Made by a program: the position numbers and the translations under genes. Under the pieces are notes generated by a model, which was not told the DNA's origin, did not search any database, and saw only the letters and a program-made list of their open reading frames with translations. Positions 8,765-17,661 of a stretch of DNA of 64,000 nucleotides are shown piece by piece (positions within the stretch are counted from its first letter, which is position 1; each line of letters begins with the position of its first letter). Source of the DNA: Streptomonospora salina (GTDB taxonomy: Bacteria > Actinomycetota > Actinomycetes > Streptosporangiales > Streptosporangiaceae); contig NZ_JACHLY010000001.1 in the NCBI RefSeq assembly GCF_014204715.1, forward strand, positions 4,176,501 to 4,240,500. Reading direction: 5' to 3'.

Positions 8765-9658
8765 TCAGGCAGCCAGGTGCAGCTTAGCGGTTCGGTGCTC
8801 GTAGACGGCGGGGGCGAGGTAGCCGATCGCCGAGTGCCTGCGGCGGGTGTTGTAGCGGTTGATCCAGGAGAACACCGCCATGCGCGCCGTGTGCGGGCTG
8901 GGCCACCGCTTCAAGCCGGGCCCCTGGAGGGTTTCGCGTTTGAGAGTGGCGTGGAAGGCCTCGGCCGCGGCGTTGTCGGCCGAGGAGCCCACCGCGCCCA
9001 TCGAGCGCACCACCCCCAGCTCCGCACACTGTGTCTGGAACCGCCGGGAGGTGTATTGGGCGCCGTGGTCGGTGTGGAAGACCGCGCCGTCCAGGCAGCC
9101 GCCCCGCGCGCGCCGGGCCCCCTCCAACGCATCGCAGACGAGTTCGGCGCGCATATGGTCGGCGATGGACCAGCCCACCACCCGCCGCGAGTACAGGTCG
9201 ATCACCGTGGCCAGGTACAGGAACCGGTCGCCGTCCACGGGCAGGTAGGTGATGTCGCCGACATAGCGGGTGTTGGGCGCCTGGGCGGTGAAGTCGCGGC
9301 CCAGCAGGTCGCCCGCCGGGGCCGTGGCGGGCTCGGGCACCGTGGTGCGCACTTTCCTGCGCAGGTGCAGGCCTTCGATGCCGGCGGTGCGCATCAGGCG
9401 CTCCACCCGCTTGTGGTTGATTACGTGGCCCTGCTCGCGCAGCTCGGCGGTGATCCTCGGCGCCCCGCAGGCGCGGTCGGCCGCGTGGATCGCCGCGATC
9501 CGGGTGGTCAGTTCGGCGTCGGCGGCCGCCCGCTGTTCACGCGCGCCTGCGCGGGCCCGCCAGGCGTAGTAGCCCGAGCGCGACAGCTGAAGCACCGCGC
9601 ACAGCCGCTTGGCGCCGTAGGCGCCCTGGTGGTCCTGGACGAAGCAGAAGCGGCTCAC
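8765..9658 (-). CDS. IS3-family transposase OrfB (DDE integrase)
   Basis: 297 residues from GTG 9658, which overlaps the orfA stop by 4 nt (GTGA). HTH_21-like ACGAPRITAELREQG, then the rve core: YVGDITYLPVDG (Asp), VFHTDHGAQYTSRRF (Asp), SADNAAAEAFHATLKRE (Glu), ending RRHSAIGYLAPAVYE. The open frame continues upstream of 9658 out of phase with orfA, so an OrfAB fusion by programmed frameshift is possible, but reinitiation at the overlap explains expression equally well. Confidence 0.92.
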   Translation of the reverse strand: MSRFCFVQDHQGAYGAKRLCAVLQLSRSGYYAWRARAGAREQRAAADAELTTRIAAIHAADRACGAPRITAELREQGHVINHKRVERLMRTAGIEGLHLRRKVRTTVPEPATAPAGDLLGRDFTAQAPNTRYVGDITYLPVDGDRFLYLATVIDLYSRRVVGWSIADHMRAELVCDALEGARRARGGCLDGAVFHTDHGAQYTSRRFQTQCAELGVVRSMGAVGSSADNAAAEAFHATLKRETLQGPGLKRWPSPHTARMAVFSWINRYNTRRRHSAIGYLAPAVYEHRTAKLHLAA

Positions 9659-9975
9659 TGCTTCATCTCTCCCGCGAAATAGGCGGCCGCCTTGCGCAGG
9701 ATCTCGCGTTCCTTCTCCAGTTCGGCGATCTGGGCGCGCAGCCGTTTGTTCTCCTGCTGCAGCGGCTCGCCCGCGGGCGCGGCCTCTGCCGGGCGGGGGT
9801 GGGCCGGCGCGGCCGTCGCCGAGCGCTGCCTGTCGTCGATGCGGATCCAGTTGCGCAGCGTCTCGCGGTTGACGCCGAGCTCGTCGGCGATCTCGGCGAT
9901 GGTGGCGCCGGGCCGGGACCGGTACAGCGCGACCGCGTCGGCTTTGAACTCGGCCGGATAGTGCTTCATGGCCAT
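9655..9975 (-). CDS. IS3-family transposase OrfA (HTH subunit)
   Basis: 106 residues from ATG 9975, preceded by AAGGAGGAG; an in-frame ATG at 10002 would add 9 residues but lacks such a site. Helix-turn-helix PGATIAEIADELGVNRETLR binds the element ends, followed by a leucine-zipper-like coiled coil LQQENKRLRAQIAELEKERE. It ends at the GTGA overlap with orfB. Confidence 0.9.
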   Translation of the reverse strand: MAMKHYPAEFKADAVALYRSRPGATIAEIADELGVNRETLRNWIRIDDRQRSATAAPAHPRPAEAAPAGEPLQQENKRLRAQIAELEKEREILRKAAAYFAGEMKQ

Positions 9976-10039
9976 GGTGGTGGACTCCTCCTTGGTTTCC
10001 ATTGTCGGAGATGTCCACTACTCAGGGGGAGGCTCCCTG

Positions 10040-10669
10040 GGCTATGTGCTGGGGGTGGCCCGCACCGAGCGCATCGCCCTGGCGCACGGCCCGAGGACCC
10101 TCGCCGAACTCGCGGTCCTCACCCCCGAGACCGCCTGGCAGCGCCTTTCCGCCGGATCGGGCGCCAAGGGCCGGCGCCTGTACGACTGGGCGCTCATCGA
10201 GGCCGAACCCACCGCCGAGGGGCACCGGTGGGCACTGATCCGCCGCCATCGCACCACGAAAGAGCTGGCGTTCTACCGGTGCTACGCACCCGAACCGGTC
10301 GCCCTGAAACGCCTGGTCGCCGTTGCCGGGCGCCGGTGGACGGTCGAGGAGGGCTTCCAGCAGAGCAAGGGCCTGGCCGGGCTGGACGAGCATCAGGTGC
10401 GTACCTGGCGCTCCTGGTACCGGTGGAGCCTGTTCGCGATGTGGGCCTATGCCTTCCTCGCGGCCTGCGCGGCCATCGAGCAGCGCCAAGACCCGGCCGC
10501 AGACGGGATGACCGCGTTGACGTGCAACGAGATCGCCCATCTACTCAACGCCCTGTTCCCGAGGCGTCCCGAGATCGAGCATGTACTGGGCTGGTCGGTG
10601 TTCAGACGCTCCCACCAGGACAGCGCCCGCCGGTGTCATTACCGCAGACAAGCCGCCCGAGAACCATGA
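10040..10669 (+). pseudogene. IS701 transposase, 3' part
   Basis: Continuation of the 8039-8731 frame: GYVLGVARTERIALAHGPRT, RLYDWALIEAEP, WTVEEGFQQSKGLAGLDEHQ (Glu region) and HLLNALFPRRPE, stopping at 10669 in the right terminal repeat. Joined to the 5' part it makes a 441-codon, apparently undamaged transposase, so precise IS3 loss would regenerate a functional gene. Confidence 0.9.
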
Positions 10670-10697
10670 CAAACCGGATCTACAACTGGAGTACTAG

Positions 10698-11146
10698 GGA
10701 GCCTGGGCGAGTGGTGGCGTCCATATAACAGCCGCTGAAGCCGATGTTTCGCCGAGGGCCCGTCTCAGTTGTGTCGTCGCGGTGGCCTCAGAGCACGGCT
10801 ATCTCGATGTGGAGCCGGCGCATCCCGCATCGGCGTGGCCGCGACCGCGGATGAGACGTCATGACCGGCTCCCCGAATCCGCAGCCGCACTGGGAACTTC
10901 TGCCGACGGTCGGCGGCCCCGGGACGGGCCGATGCGGTAGGGCAGCCGGATCCGGCTGGAGCCGCCCGAGGGTCGCTACGCCGAGCTCCGCCGAAGCGAA
11001 CCCGACCCCCTCGAGGAGCCCGGGCATCAACGTTCCTGGTGAGCGACGGTCTGGATCTCGGTTTTAGGTGGTTCCGACTTTTGTCGCTGGTCGTCGTTAA
11101 CGTTCCCGGAATAGTGCGAGTGCTCCGGCTGGCGGTAGGGGAGTCC
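10698..11146. other. Intergenic region upstream of cas3
   Basis: 449 bp between the IS701 right end and cas3. Short open frames on both strands show no convincing family motif. It must contain the cas operon promoter and, at its left end, the original upstream region of the IS-displaced membrane-protein gene. A purine-rich GGTAGGGGAG at 11134-11143 is the probable ribosome-binding site of cas3. Confidence 0.5.
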
Positions 11147-14002
11147 ATGGTGAGTGATGACGAGCATCCCGATCTCCGCATCGGGGCAAAGGAACGTGGC
11201 CTCGGCGGGGCCGTGTACCCGGCGATCTGTCATGGTCTCGATGCTGCGGCTGTCTGCCTCGCATTGTGGGAAAACCACGTAGCACCCGGGCTCAGGGAGC
11301 ATCTGGCGCGCCGCTTTGGCGTCGATACGGACACCGCGGGGCGAATCGTGGCCTACTGGGCCGGGCTGCACGATATCGGAAAGATCGAACCCTACTTTCA
11401 AACGAAAAAGCTCTCCCTATCCCCATTGTCGGGTTTTCCCGCGGTGGGTCCCTCCTTGCCGCAAGGCCATGCGCTCACGGGGTGCCAATGGCTGGCGATG
11501 GCGCTGCCCGAGTCGGGGTATCCGCCGCCTGACGATGTCGATGACAGCCGCACCTCGCTGATCGCCCAGGTGGTGGGTGGTCACCACGGGCGCTACCCGG
11601 AGCGGCCCCATGCGCGCTACGACGTGCGGGAAGAGTTCGGCTTCGCCGAGGATGCATGGGACGAACAGCGCAGCGCCTATCTGCAGGCCGTCGGAACAGC
11701 CCTGGGCCATCCCCCCGTGCCGCCGTCGCTGGACGCTCCCACAGCGGTCGTCGTCACCGGGCTCATCGTTCTCGCGGACTGGCTGGCCAGCCAGGAACAC
11801 TTCCTACTCCAGCGGCTGCAGGACCTCCCGCGATCCGGGGCGCAGGCCGACCTCGCGGCCTACTTCGCACGTGTCCGTCCGGTGGCCGAAGGCCTGGTCG
11901 CCGACGCGGGGCTGGAGCCGCTCCACGTGCCCGCGGCCTCCTTCGCCGAGTCCTTCCCCGCCATCTCCGAACCGTTCGGCCTGCAGGCCTCGGTCGCCGA
12001 GCACCTGCCGGAACTCGTACACGGACCGGGGCTGCTCATCGTCACCGCCCCCACCGGCGAGGGCAAGACCGAGGTCGGAAAGCACGCAGCCGACCTCATG
12101 GGCGAGGCCGCCGGCCGCACCGGACGGGCGTACCTCCTGCCCACCATGGCCACCGCCAACAGCATGCACACCCGCGTCCGTCAGTACGCCGAGCGCCGCG
12201 CCGCCCATCCCCGCCCGCTGATGCGGCTGCACTCGATGGCCTGGCTCGAACAGGACCACACCCCGCCCACGCCGGGCTCCTCCTCCCAGGTGTTGACCAA
12301 CCACCCCGATACTTCCTTCGCGCCCACGGAATGGCTCTACGGAGGACTGCGCGGCCTGTTGGCCTCCTGGGGCGTGGGCACGTTCGACCAAGCATTGATG
12401 GCCGTGCTGCCCAGCCGGTTCAACGCGGTGCGGATGCTGGGCCTGGCCGGCAAGACCGTCGTCGTGGACGAAGCTCATGCGGTCGATCCCTACATGCAGA
12501 AGGAGCTGGAGCGCCTGCTGTGCTGGCTCGGCCGCCTCGAAGTCCCGGTGGTGCTGCTGTCGGCGACCTTGCACCGCTCGGTGGCCGATTCCTACGCCCG
12601 CGCCTACCTGGAAGGCGCTGGCGTCCTTCGGCGGCCCCGCCGCAGGGGTGTGGTGCCGCCGGTGATCGAGCACCTGTCCTATCCCGGGTGGGTGCACGTC
12701 TCGGCCGAGGCAGGGGCGCCTCACGTGATCAGCAACCCGGCGCCGATCACCGCGACCAAACGCAGCCCTCTGGACATGTCCCTGGAAGCCGTTCCCATCC
12801 GGGAAGAGAAGTCCGGCGCCGCGGCCCGCTCTCGACCCTCGCGCACCGCCGATCGGACGGAGGCGCTGCGCCGCCTGCTGGCGCCCGTGCTGAGCCGGGG
12901 CGGCACCGCGGCCGTGGTGTGCACGACCGTGAAGGAGGCCCAGGAGACCTACGATCTCGTCCGCCGCCTCATCGACGAGGCCGGCGGCGGGCCCGGCGAG
13001 GGCACCGAGCTGCACCTGCTGCATGCACGCTTCCCCCAATGGCAGCGTGACGAGATCACCGCGACCGTGCTGCACGCGTTCGGCAAGGACGGCGCCAAAG
13101 ATGGTGCACGTCCGCGCTCGGCGGTGCTGGTGGCCACCGCGATCATCGAGCAGAGCCTGGATATCGACCTGGACCTGATGGTCACCGACCTCGCGCCGCT
13201 GGCGCTGCTGCTGCAGCGGGCAGGCCGGTGCTGGCGCCACGAGCACCTGGGCATCATCGACCGCCACCGCCTCACCGCCCCGCGCGTGGCCGTGCTCGTG
13301 CCCGGTGAACCCGACGCCGACGCGATGCCCACCCCCTGGAGTGCGATCCATGCACCTTCCCTGCTGGAGCGCACCCACCGCCTGCTGCAGGAACACGGGG
13401 CCTGTGTGGCGATTCCCGACGACGTGCAGGCGCTGGTCGAGCAGGTGCATGACGACCCCGACCTCGCGCAGAACGTCAAACGCGAGTACGAACGCATCGG
13501 CGAGGCTATGGCCCAGCAGGCCCAGGCCAACACCGCCGTCGTCCCGCGCCCGGACCAACTCGCCGACCAGGCGGACCTGTCGGCGATGACGATGAACGAC
13601 TTCTCCGACGAAGCCGTGGCCACCCGCCTGGGCGCCGATTCGGTGCGCGTCCTGTGCTGCTTCGCCGACGCCGACGGTCGACTGTGGGCGGACTCGGCAC
13701 GCACCCGCGCCTTGGTCGGCACCGAACCCGGCCGCACGTCTCCGCTCAGCCCGGAGGAGGCCAAGGAGATCATGAGGCTGACCATCCCCGTCCAAGGCGG
13801 GCCGTGGTACCGCGACCTGAGCCCCCAAGACACCGCGGTGCCGCTCCCGTGGCGCAAACACAGCCACCTCAACCGGCTCCTGCTGATCCGCCAGCCCCTG
13901 GCCGAATCCGGCCAATGGAGCGAAGCGGTCCTGGGCGGACGCACCTGGTTGCTAGATAAGGAACGCGGACTCATCCACCGCCGCACCGGCTCCGGCGGAT
14001 GA
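11147..14002 (+). CDS. cas3: CRISPR-associated nuclease/helicase Cas3 (type I-E)
   Basis: 951 residues. The HD nuclease domain comes first: GLHDIGKIEPYF near residue 73, a later HALTGCQWLA and GGHHGRYPE near 145. The superfamily 2 helicase follows: TAPTGEGKTEVG (Walker A, about 300), VVVDEAHAVD (DExH, about 440), LLSATLH (about 470) and LLQRAGRCWRH (motif VI, about 690), then a C-terminal domain. ATG 11147 follows GGTAGGGGAG; the frame extends to 11039 but adds a non-homologous tail. Cas3 is recruited by target-bound Cascade and unwinds and degrades the invader. It heads the operon, 64 bp before cse1. Confidence 0.96.
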   Translation: MVSDDEHPDLRIGAKERGLGGAVYPAICHGLDAAAVCLALWENHVAPGLREHLARRFGVDTDTAGRIVAYWAGLHDIGKIEPYFQTKKLSLSPLSGFPAVGPSLPQGHALTGCQWLAMALPESGYPPPDDVDDSRTSLIAQVVGGHHGRYPERPHARYDVREEFGFAEDAWDEQRSAYLQAVGTALGHPPVPPSLDAPTAVVVTGLIVLADWLASQEHFLLQRLQDLPRSGAQADLAAYFARVRPVAEGLVADAGLEPLHVPAASFAESFPAISEPFGLQASVAEHLPELVHGPGLLIVTAPTGEGKTEVGKHAADLMGEAAGRTGRAYLLPTMATANSMHTRVRQYAERRAAHPRPLMRLHSMAWLEQDHTPPTPGSSSQVLTNHPDTSFAPTEWLYGGLRGLLASWGVGTFDQALMAVLPSRFNAVRMLGLAGKTVVVDEAHAVDPYMQKELERLLCWLGRLEVPVVLLSATLHRSVADSYARAYLEGAGVLRRPRRRGVVPPVIEHLSYPGWVHVSAEAGAPHVISNPAPITATKRSPLDMSLEAVPIREEKSGAAARSRPSRTADRTEALRRLLAPVLSRGGTAAVVCTTVKEAQETYDLVRRLIDEAGGGPGEGTELHLLHARFPQWQRDEITATVLHAFGKDGAKDGARPRSAVLVATAIIEQSLDIDLDLMVTDLAPLALLLQRAGRCWRHEHLGIIDRHRLTAPRVAVLVPGEPDADAMPTPWSAIHAPSLLERTHRLLQEHGACVAIPDDVQALVEQVHDDPDLAQNVKREYERIGEAMAQQAQANTAVVPRPDQLADQADLSAMTMNDFSDEAVATRLGADSVRVLCCFADADGRLWADSARTRALVGTEPGRTSPLSPEEAKEIMRLTIPVQGGPWYRDLSPQDTAVPLPWRKHSHLNRLLLIRQPLAESGQWSEAVLGGRTWLLDKERGLIHRRTGSGG

Positions 14003-14066
14003 CGACCGGCGCCCCACCCCCATTCATCCGCGCCTCGCCGCATCGCCCCAGGAGACTGGACCCTCA

Positions 14067-15638
14067 TTGCCCTCCTTCGACCTGACCACCGACCCGTGGA
14101 TCCCCGTGCGCCACACACACGGCGGACCGGCCGCGCCCGTAGGGTTGAAAACCCTGCTCCACCGGGCACACGAATACACCGACGTGGAACTCGCCCTGCC
14201 CCCGGCCTCGGCCGGGCTGTGGCGCATCCTCGCCCTGATCGCCGCACGCCTGACCGGCCTGGACACCTGGACCGACTGGTCCGACTGGGCCCAGGCCCGC
14301 ACGGAGATTCTGCGTGAGGGCCGGTTCGACCCCGGCGAGATCGAGGCCTACTTCCACCGCCACCACGACCGGTTCGACCTCTTCGGCCGGCGCCCCTGGC
14401 TGCAGGATCCCCGGTTGAGCGGTCCCGAAGCCCAGTGCCCCAAAACCTCAGGCGTGAACAAACTGTGCTGGGGACGCCCCGCCGGCAACACCCAGGTATG
14501 GCTGCGCCACACCACCGACCTGCGGCCGATCCCCGTACCGGCGGCAGAAGCCGCCCACCACCTCATCGCCACCCTCTACTACGGCCCCTCCGGCCGCTGC
14601 ACCTCCCGCACCGCCGGTGACGTCAGCGCCGCCGACACCGCGGCCGGGCCGCTGCGGGGCGCCCTCTCGTTCCACCCCCTCGGCCGCACCCTGTTCGAGA
14701 GCCTCCTGCTGAACCTCCCCTTCGTCGAAGACGACGAGGACACCCCGGCTCCCTGGGAACGCGAAGAACTGCGCGACCCCACCCTGCCGCCCCCCGTAGC
14801 CGGACTCGCGGGCCGCCTGGTCAACCAGTTCCGCCACGCCGTCCTACTCGAACCGTCGCCGGACGCCACCCAGGTCGTCGACGCCACGGTCACCTGGGGC
14901 GCCCGCCTCTCCCCGGAGATCCGCCAGAAGTGGGCGGCGCCCGAGGATCCCTACCAGGTCCACATACACCGGGACGACGGCACTATCGCATCGATGAAGG
15001 CCGACGCCACCCGGGCGGTGTGGCGCGACCTCGCCGCCATCCTCAACGACGGCCAGCACCGCGGGCGCCTGACCCGCATGCCCCGGCTGCACCACGACCT
15101 GCGCTACCGCCTGCCCTCCGACATCAGCGACGCGATGCGCGCCCGCGCCTTCGGATTCGACCAGGATGGCCAGACCCGCGACAAGCAGTGGTTCACCGCC
15201 ACCACCCCACCCGTCCTGCGATGGCTGCACGAAAGCGCCGACGACGCTCAGCAGGCCGGACGCACCCTGCGCGCCATCCGGCAGGCCACCGACGCCGCCG
15301 AGGACGCCGGCTGGCGCCTGGAGCGCCAGCTCACCCGCGCGTGGAAGGACAGCGGCCTGGGCGGCGACGTCAAACGCGAAGACAGCGCCCCCTGGACGCT
15401 GCTGGGAACGGGCCGCTACTGGTCTCGCGCCCACGACCGGTTCTGGCAACTCGTCGGCGGCGACGATCCCCAGGAACCCGGCAACGCCTTCATCGACCTC
15501 GCGCTGCACGCCTACGCCGAGGCCACCGACGGCTACCGGCACCGCCCCCGCGTGGCCAAAGCCGTCGCGCGCAACCGCGGCGCTCTGTTCAAAAACCGGA
15601 TCGACACCCCCGATGAGGGCGAAGAAGGAGCGGCATGA
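14067..15638 (+). CDS. casA: Cascade large subunit Cse1/CasA
   Basis: 523 residues, near the usual length. It starts at TTG 14067 after AGGAGA and reads MPSFDLTTDPWIPVR, the classic Cse1 N-terminus. It also has GLWRILALIAARLTG, FDLFGRRPWLQDPR and RTAGDVSAADTAAGP, as in the family. Within Cascade it recognises the PAM, stabilises the R-loop and recruits Cas3. No frame damage is seen. Its stop overlaps the cse2 start by 4 nt (ATGA), indicating coupled translation. Confidence 0.94.
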   Translation: MPSFDLTTDPWIPVRHTHGGPAAPVGLKTLLHRAHEYTDVELALPPASAGLWRILALIAARLTGLDTWTDWSDWAQARTEILREGRFDPGEIEAYFHRHHDRFDLFGRRPWLQDPRLSGPEAQCPKTSGVNKLCWGRPAGNTQVWLRHTTDLRPIPVPAAEAAHHLIATLYYGPSGRCTSRTAGDVSAADTAAGPLRGALSFHPLGRTLFESLLLNLPFVEDDEDTPAPWEREELRDPTLPPPVAGLAGRLVNQFRHAVLLEPSPDATQVVDATVTWGARLSPEIRQKWAAPEDPYQVHIHRDDGTIASMKADATRAVWRDLAAILNDGQHRGRLTRMPRLHHDLRYRLPSDISDAMRARAFGFDQDGQTRDKQWFTATTPPVLRWLHESADDAQQAGRTLRAIRQATDAAEDAGWRLERQLTRAWKDSGLGGDVKREDSAPWTLLGTGRYWSRAHDRFWQLVGGDDPQEPGNAFIDLALHAYAEATDGYRHRPRVAKAVARNRGALFKNRIDTPDEGEEGAA

Positions 15639-16405
15639 CCCCGGCCCAGCAGGACCTGCGCGAGCGCGCAGGCAAACTCGTCGCCCACGTCCGCGACAGT
15701 GTGGAACACCGCCCGGGGGAACGCTCCGCGCTGCGCCGCGCCCTGGGACGCCACCCCGACGACACCGAGATCCGCCCCGCGGCCCGCCGCGTCATCTCCC
15801 CCCACCTGCACGACCTCCACGGGCCGCAGCGTGAGGCCGTCGAACGCGCCTTCTACGCCGTCGCCGCCCTCATCGCCGCCCAACCGCGCCGCGCCCGCGA
15901 CGAGGACATCGAACCCACCCCTCCGGGCGACGATGACCATCCCCCACAGCCGGAGGCCCCCGCTACCGCAGACGACTCCGGCGAAGCCGATCACGCTCCG
16001 GGGCCCCAACCGTCGACGGGCGCGGTAGCCCTGGACCTCGGCAGCGCCCTGGGCAACTCCTCCGTCGAGGCGGCCAAGGCCCGTTCCCCCCAATCCTCCG
16101 GCGACCGCGACGAGCAACAGGAGGCACCTCAGGAGAAGCGCCTGCATCTGCTGTGCCGCCAAGACCTCGACGGTCTGCACCGCCACCTGCCGCGGATCGT
16201 GCGCTTCCTGCGCTCCGAGCGCGTCGCCGTCGACTGGACCAGGCTGGCCTGCGACCTCGCGACCTGGCGCGAAGGCGGCACCAACGGACGCAACCGTGTC
16301 GCCAAGCAGTGGCTGGACGGTTATTACCGCGTCCTGTCGATCGAAGAGACCCGCAAACGCCGCACCAAGCAGGCCGACGATACGCCCACCGGCGACGACG
16401 CCTAA
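15635..16405 (+). CDS. casB: Cascade small subunit Cse2/CasB with a long acidic insert
   Basis: 256 residues; typical Cse2 proteins are about 160-200. The N-terminal half (RHPDDTEIRPAARRVISPHL, ERAFYAVAALIAAQP) and C-terminal half (HRHLPRIVRFLRSERVAVDW, GRNRVAKQWLDGYYRVL) are conserved. Between them, roughly residues 90-165, lies a low-complexity Asp/Glu/Pro/Ala-rich linker. Cse2 occurs as a dimer in Cascade and holds the displaced strand; the linker probably loops out. It overlaps cse1 by 4 nt and is 95 bp from cas7. Confidence 0.9.
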   Translation: MTPAQQDLRERAGKLVAHVRDSVEHRPGERSALRRALGRHPDDTEIRPAARRVISPHLHDLHGPQREAVERAFYAVAALIAAQPRRARDEDIEPTPPGDDDHPPQPEAPATADDSGEADHAPGPQPSTGAVALDLGSALGNSSVEAAKARSPQSSGDRDEQQEAPQEKRLHLLCRQDLDGLHRHLPRIVRFLRSERVAVDWTRLACDLATWREGGTNGRNRVAKQWLDGYYRVLSIEETRKRRTKQADDTPTGDDA

Positions 16406-16500
16406 CCGCAGCCGGCAGCCGCGTCCATTGCACGCTGGCGACCGGCCGCTTGACAACGCCCCTCGTCACGCCAACCGACACCAGAAAGCAAGGCCCCTTC

Positions 16501-17661
16501 ATGCCCAATCCCGCCTACATCGACATCCACGCCCTGCAGACACTGCCCTACTCCAACCTCAACCGCGACGACCTCGGCTCACCGAAAACCCTGGTCCTCG
16601 GCGGCGCCGAACGCACCCGGGTATCGAGCCAGAGCTGGAAGCGCGAAGTGCGCCGCCGCGTCGAGAACCGGCTCGGCGACCCGGCGGTGCGCACCCGCCG
16701 CCTGGTCTCGGCGGTGACCGAGCGCCTCCGAACATCCGGCTGGAGCGAGGAGAACGCGCTGGAGGCGGGCAAACAGGTCGTACGCTCGGCCGGCAAGGAC
16801 ATCAGCCTCGGTACCGCCAAGAAGAACCACAAGGGCGAGACCCTGCCGCCCGACACCTCCGTCCTGCTGTACCTGCCCAGCGACGCCATCGCCCAGCTGG
16901 CCGAGCTCGCAGCCGAACACGCCGAGGACATCGCCGCCCAAGCCGGAAAGAAGCAGCCCAAGGCCGTGCTGCCGACCGACCGGGTCGTGGCCGTCCTCAA
17001 CTCCCGCAACGCCTCCGTGCGCCTGTTCGGCCGGATGCTGGCCGAGCTGCCCGAAACCGAACTCGACGGTGCCGTGCAGTTCGCCCACGCCTTCACCGTC
17101 CACCCCACCAACATCGACGTCGACTTCTTCACCGCCGTCGACGACCTCCTCAAAGACGGCGACCGCGGCAGCGGCCACATGAACGAAGGCATGTTCTCGG
17201 CCGGAACCTTCTACCGCTACGCCAACCTCAACCTCACCCAGCTCGTGAACAACTCCGGAGGCGACACCCGCGAAGCCGCCCGCCTCGCCGCCGAATTCCT
17301 GCGGGCCTTCGTGGACACCGTCCCCTCGGGCAAGCAGACCGCCACCGCCGCGGTCACCGTCCCCGACCTGGTCCACGTCGCGGTACGCAGCGACCGGCCC
17401 GTCTCCTACGCCACGGCGTTCGAAGAACCCGTCGCCGGCACCCACGGACACCTGGCCACCGCCCGCGACCGCCTCGAGGCCTACGCCGGCGAGCTCGCCT
17501 CCGTGTGGTGGCCCGACTCCATCCTCTACCAGGGCCACGCCGGCCTCGGCCTCGACAAGGACCTCCCCTCCCTCGGCGCCAACACCGGGTCGTATGCGGC
17601 CCTGATCGAGCAGGCCATGCAGCAGGCCGCCCCCGCCAGTGCCGACGAGGCCGCGCAGTGA
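16501..17661 (+). CDS. casC: Cascade backbone subunit Cas7/CasC (Cse4)
   Basis: 386 residues from ATG 16501. Family signatures: YIDIHALQTLPYSNLNRDDL, GGAERTRVSSQSWKREVRR, HTVHP-like AHAFTVHPTNIDVDFFTAVD, MNEGMFSAGTFYRYANLNL. Six copies wrap the crRNA spacer as the Cascade backbone. The open frame continues upstream, overlapping cse2, but the homology begins at 16501. Its stop overlaps the cas5 GTG start by 4 nt. Confidence 0.95.
   Translation: MPNPAYIDIHALQTLPYSNLNRDDLGSPKTLVLGGAERTRVSSQSWKREVRRRVENRLGDPAVRTRRLVSAVTERLRTSGWSEENALEAGKQVVRSAGKDISLGTAKKNHKGETLPPDTSVLLYLPSDAIAQLAELAAEHAEDIAAQAGKKQPKAVLPTDRVVAVLNSRNASVRLFGRMLAELPETELDGAVQFAHAFTVHPTNIDVDFFTAVDDLLKDGDRGSGHMNEGMFSAGTFYRYANLNLTQLVNNSGGDTREAARLAAEFLRAFVDTVPSGKQTATAAVTVPDLVHVAVRSDRPVSYATAFEEPVAGTHGHLATARDRLEAYAGELASVWWPDSILYQGHAGLGLDKDLPSLGANTGSYAALIEQAMQQAAPASADEAAQ

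Larger units (their letters stand above)
8732..10036 (-). mobile_element. IS3-family insertion sequence inside IS701
   Basis: 1305 bp carrying orfA and orfB on the minus strand, flanked by the 3-bp duplication CTG (8729-8731 and 10037-10039). The ends are imperfectly complementary: left GGGGGGTTCCCCCGTGAGTG; right, read inward, GGAGCCTCCCCCTGAGTAG. Excising it with one CTG restores the IS701 frame exactly (...EEAHLGYVLGVAR...), which fixes these borders. It is the youngest layer of the nest. Confidence 0.9.
7917..10697 (+). mobile_element. IS701-family element split by an IS3 copy
   Basis: The ends are 30-bp identical inverted sequences (7917-7946 and 10668-10697) starting CTAGTACTCCAGTTGTAG. 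The outer CTAG on each side (7917-7920, 10694-10697) fits the 4-bp target duplication usual for this family, giving element ends at 7921 and 10693. Without the 1305-bp IS3 insertion and its 3-bp duplication the element would be about 1.47 kb, normal for IS701. It inserted 10 bp upstream of the small membrane-protein start codon. Confidence 0.92.

Noticed and set aside
10788-11067. Possible Uma2 nuclease remnant upstream of cas3
   Set aside because: Only scattered residues resemble the family and they are in several frames; not enough to name.
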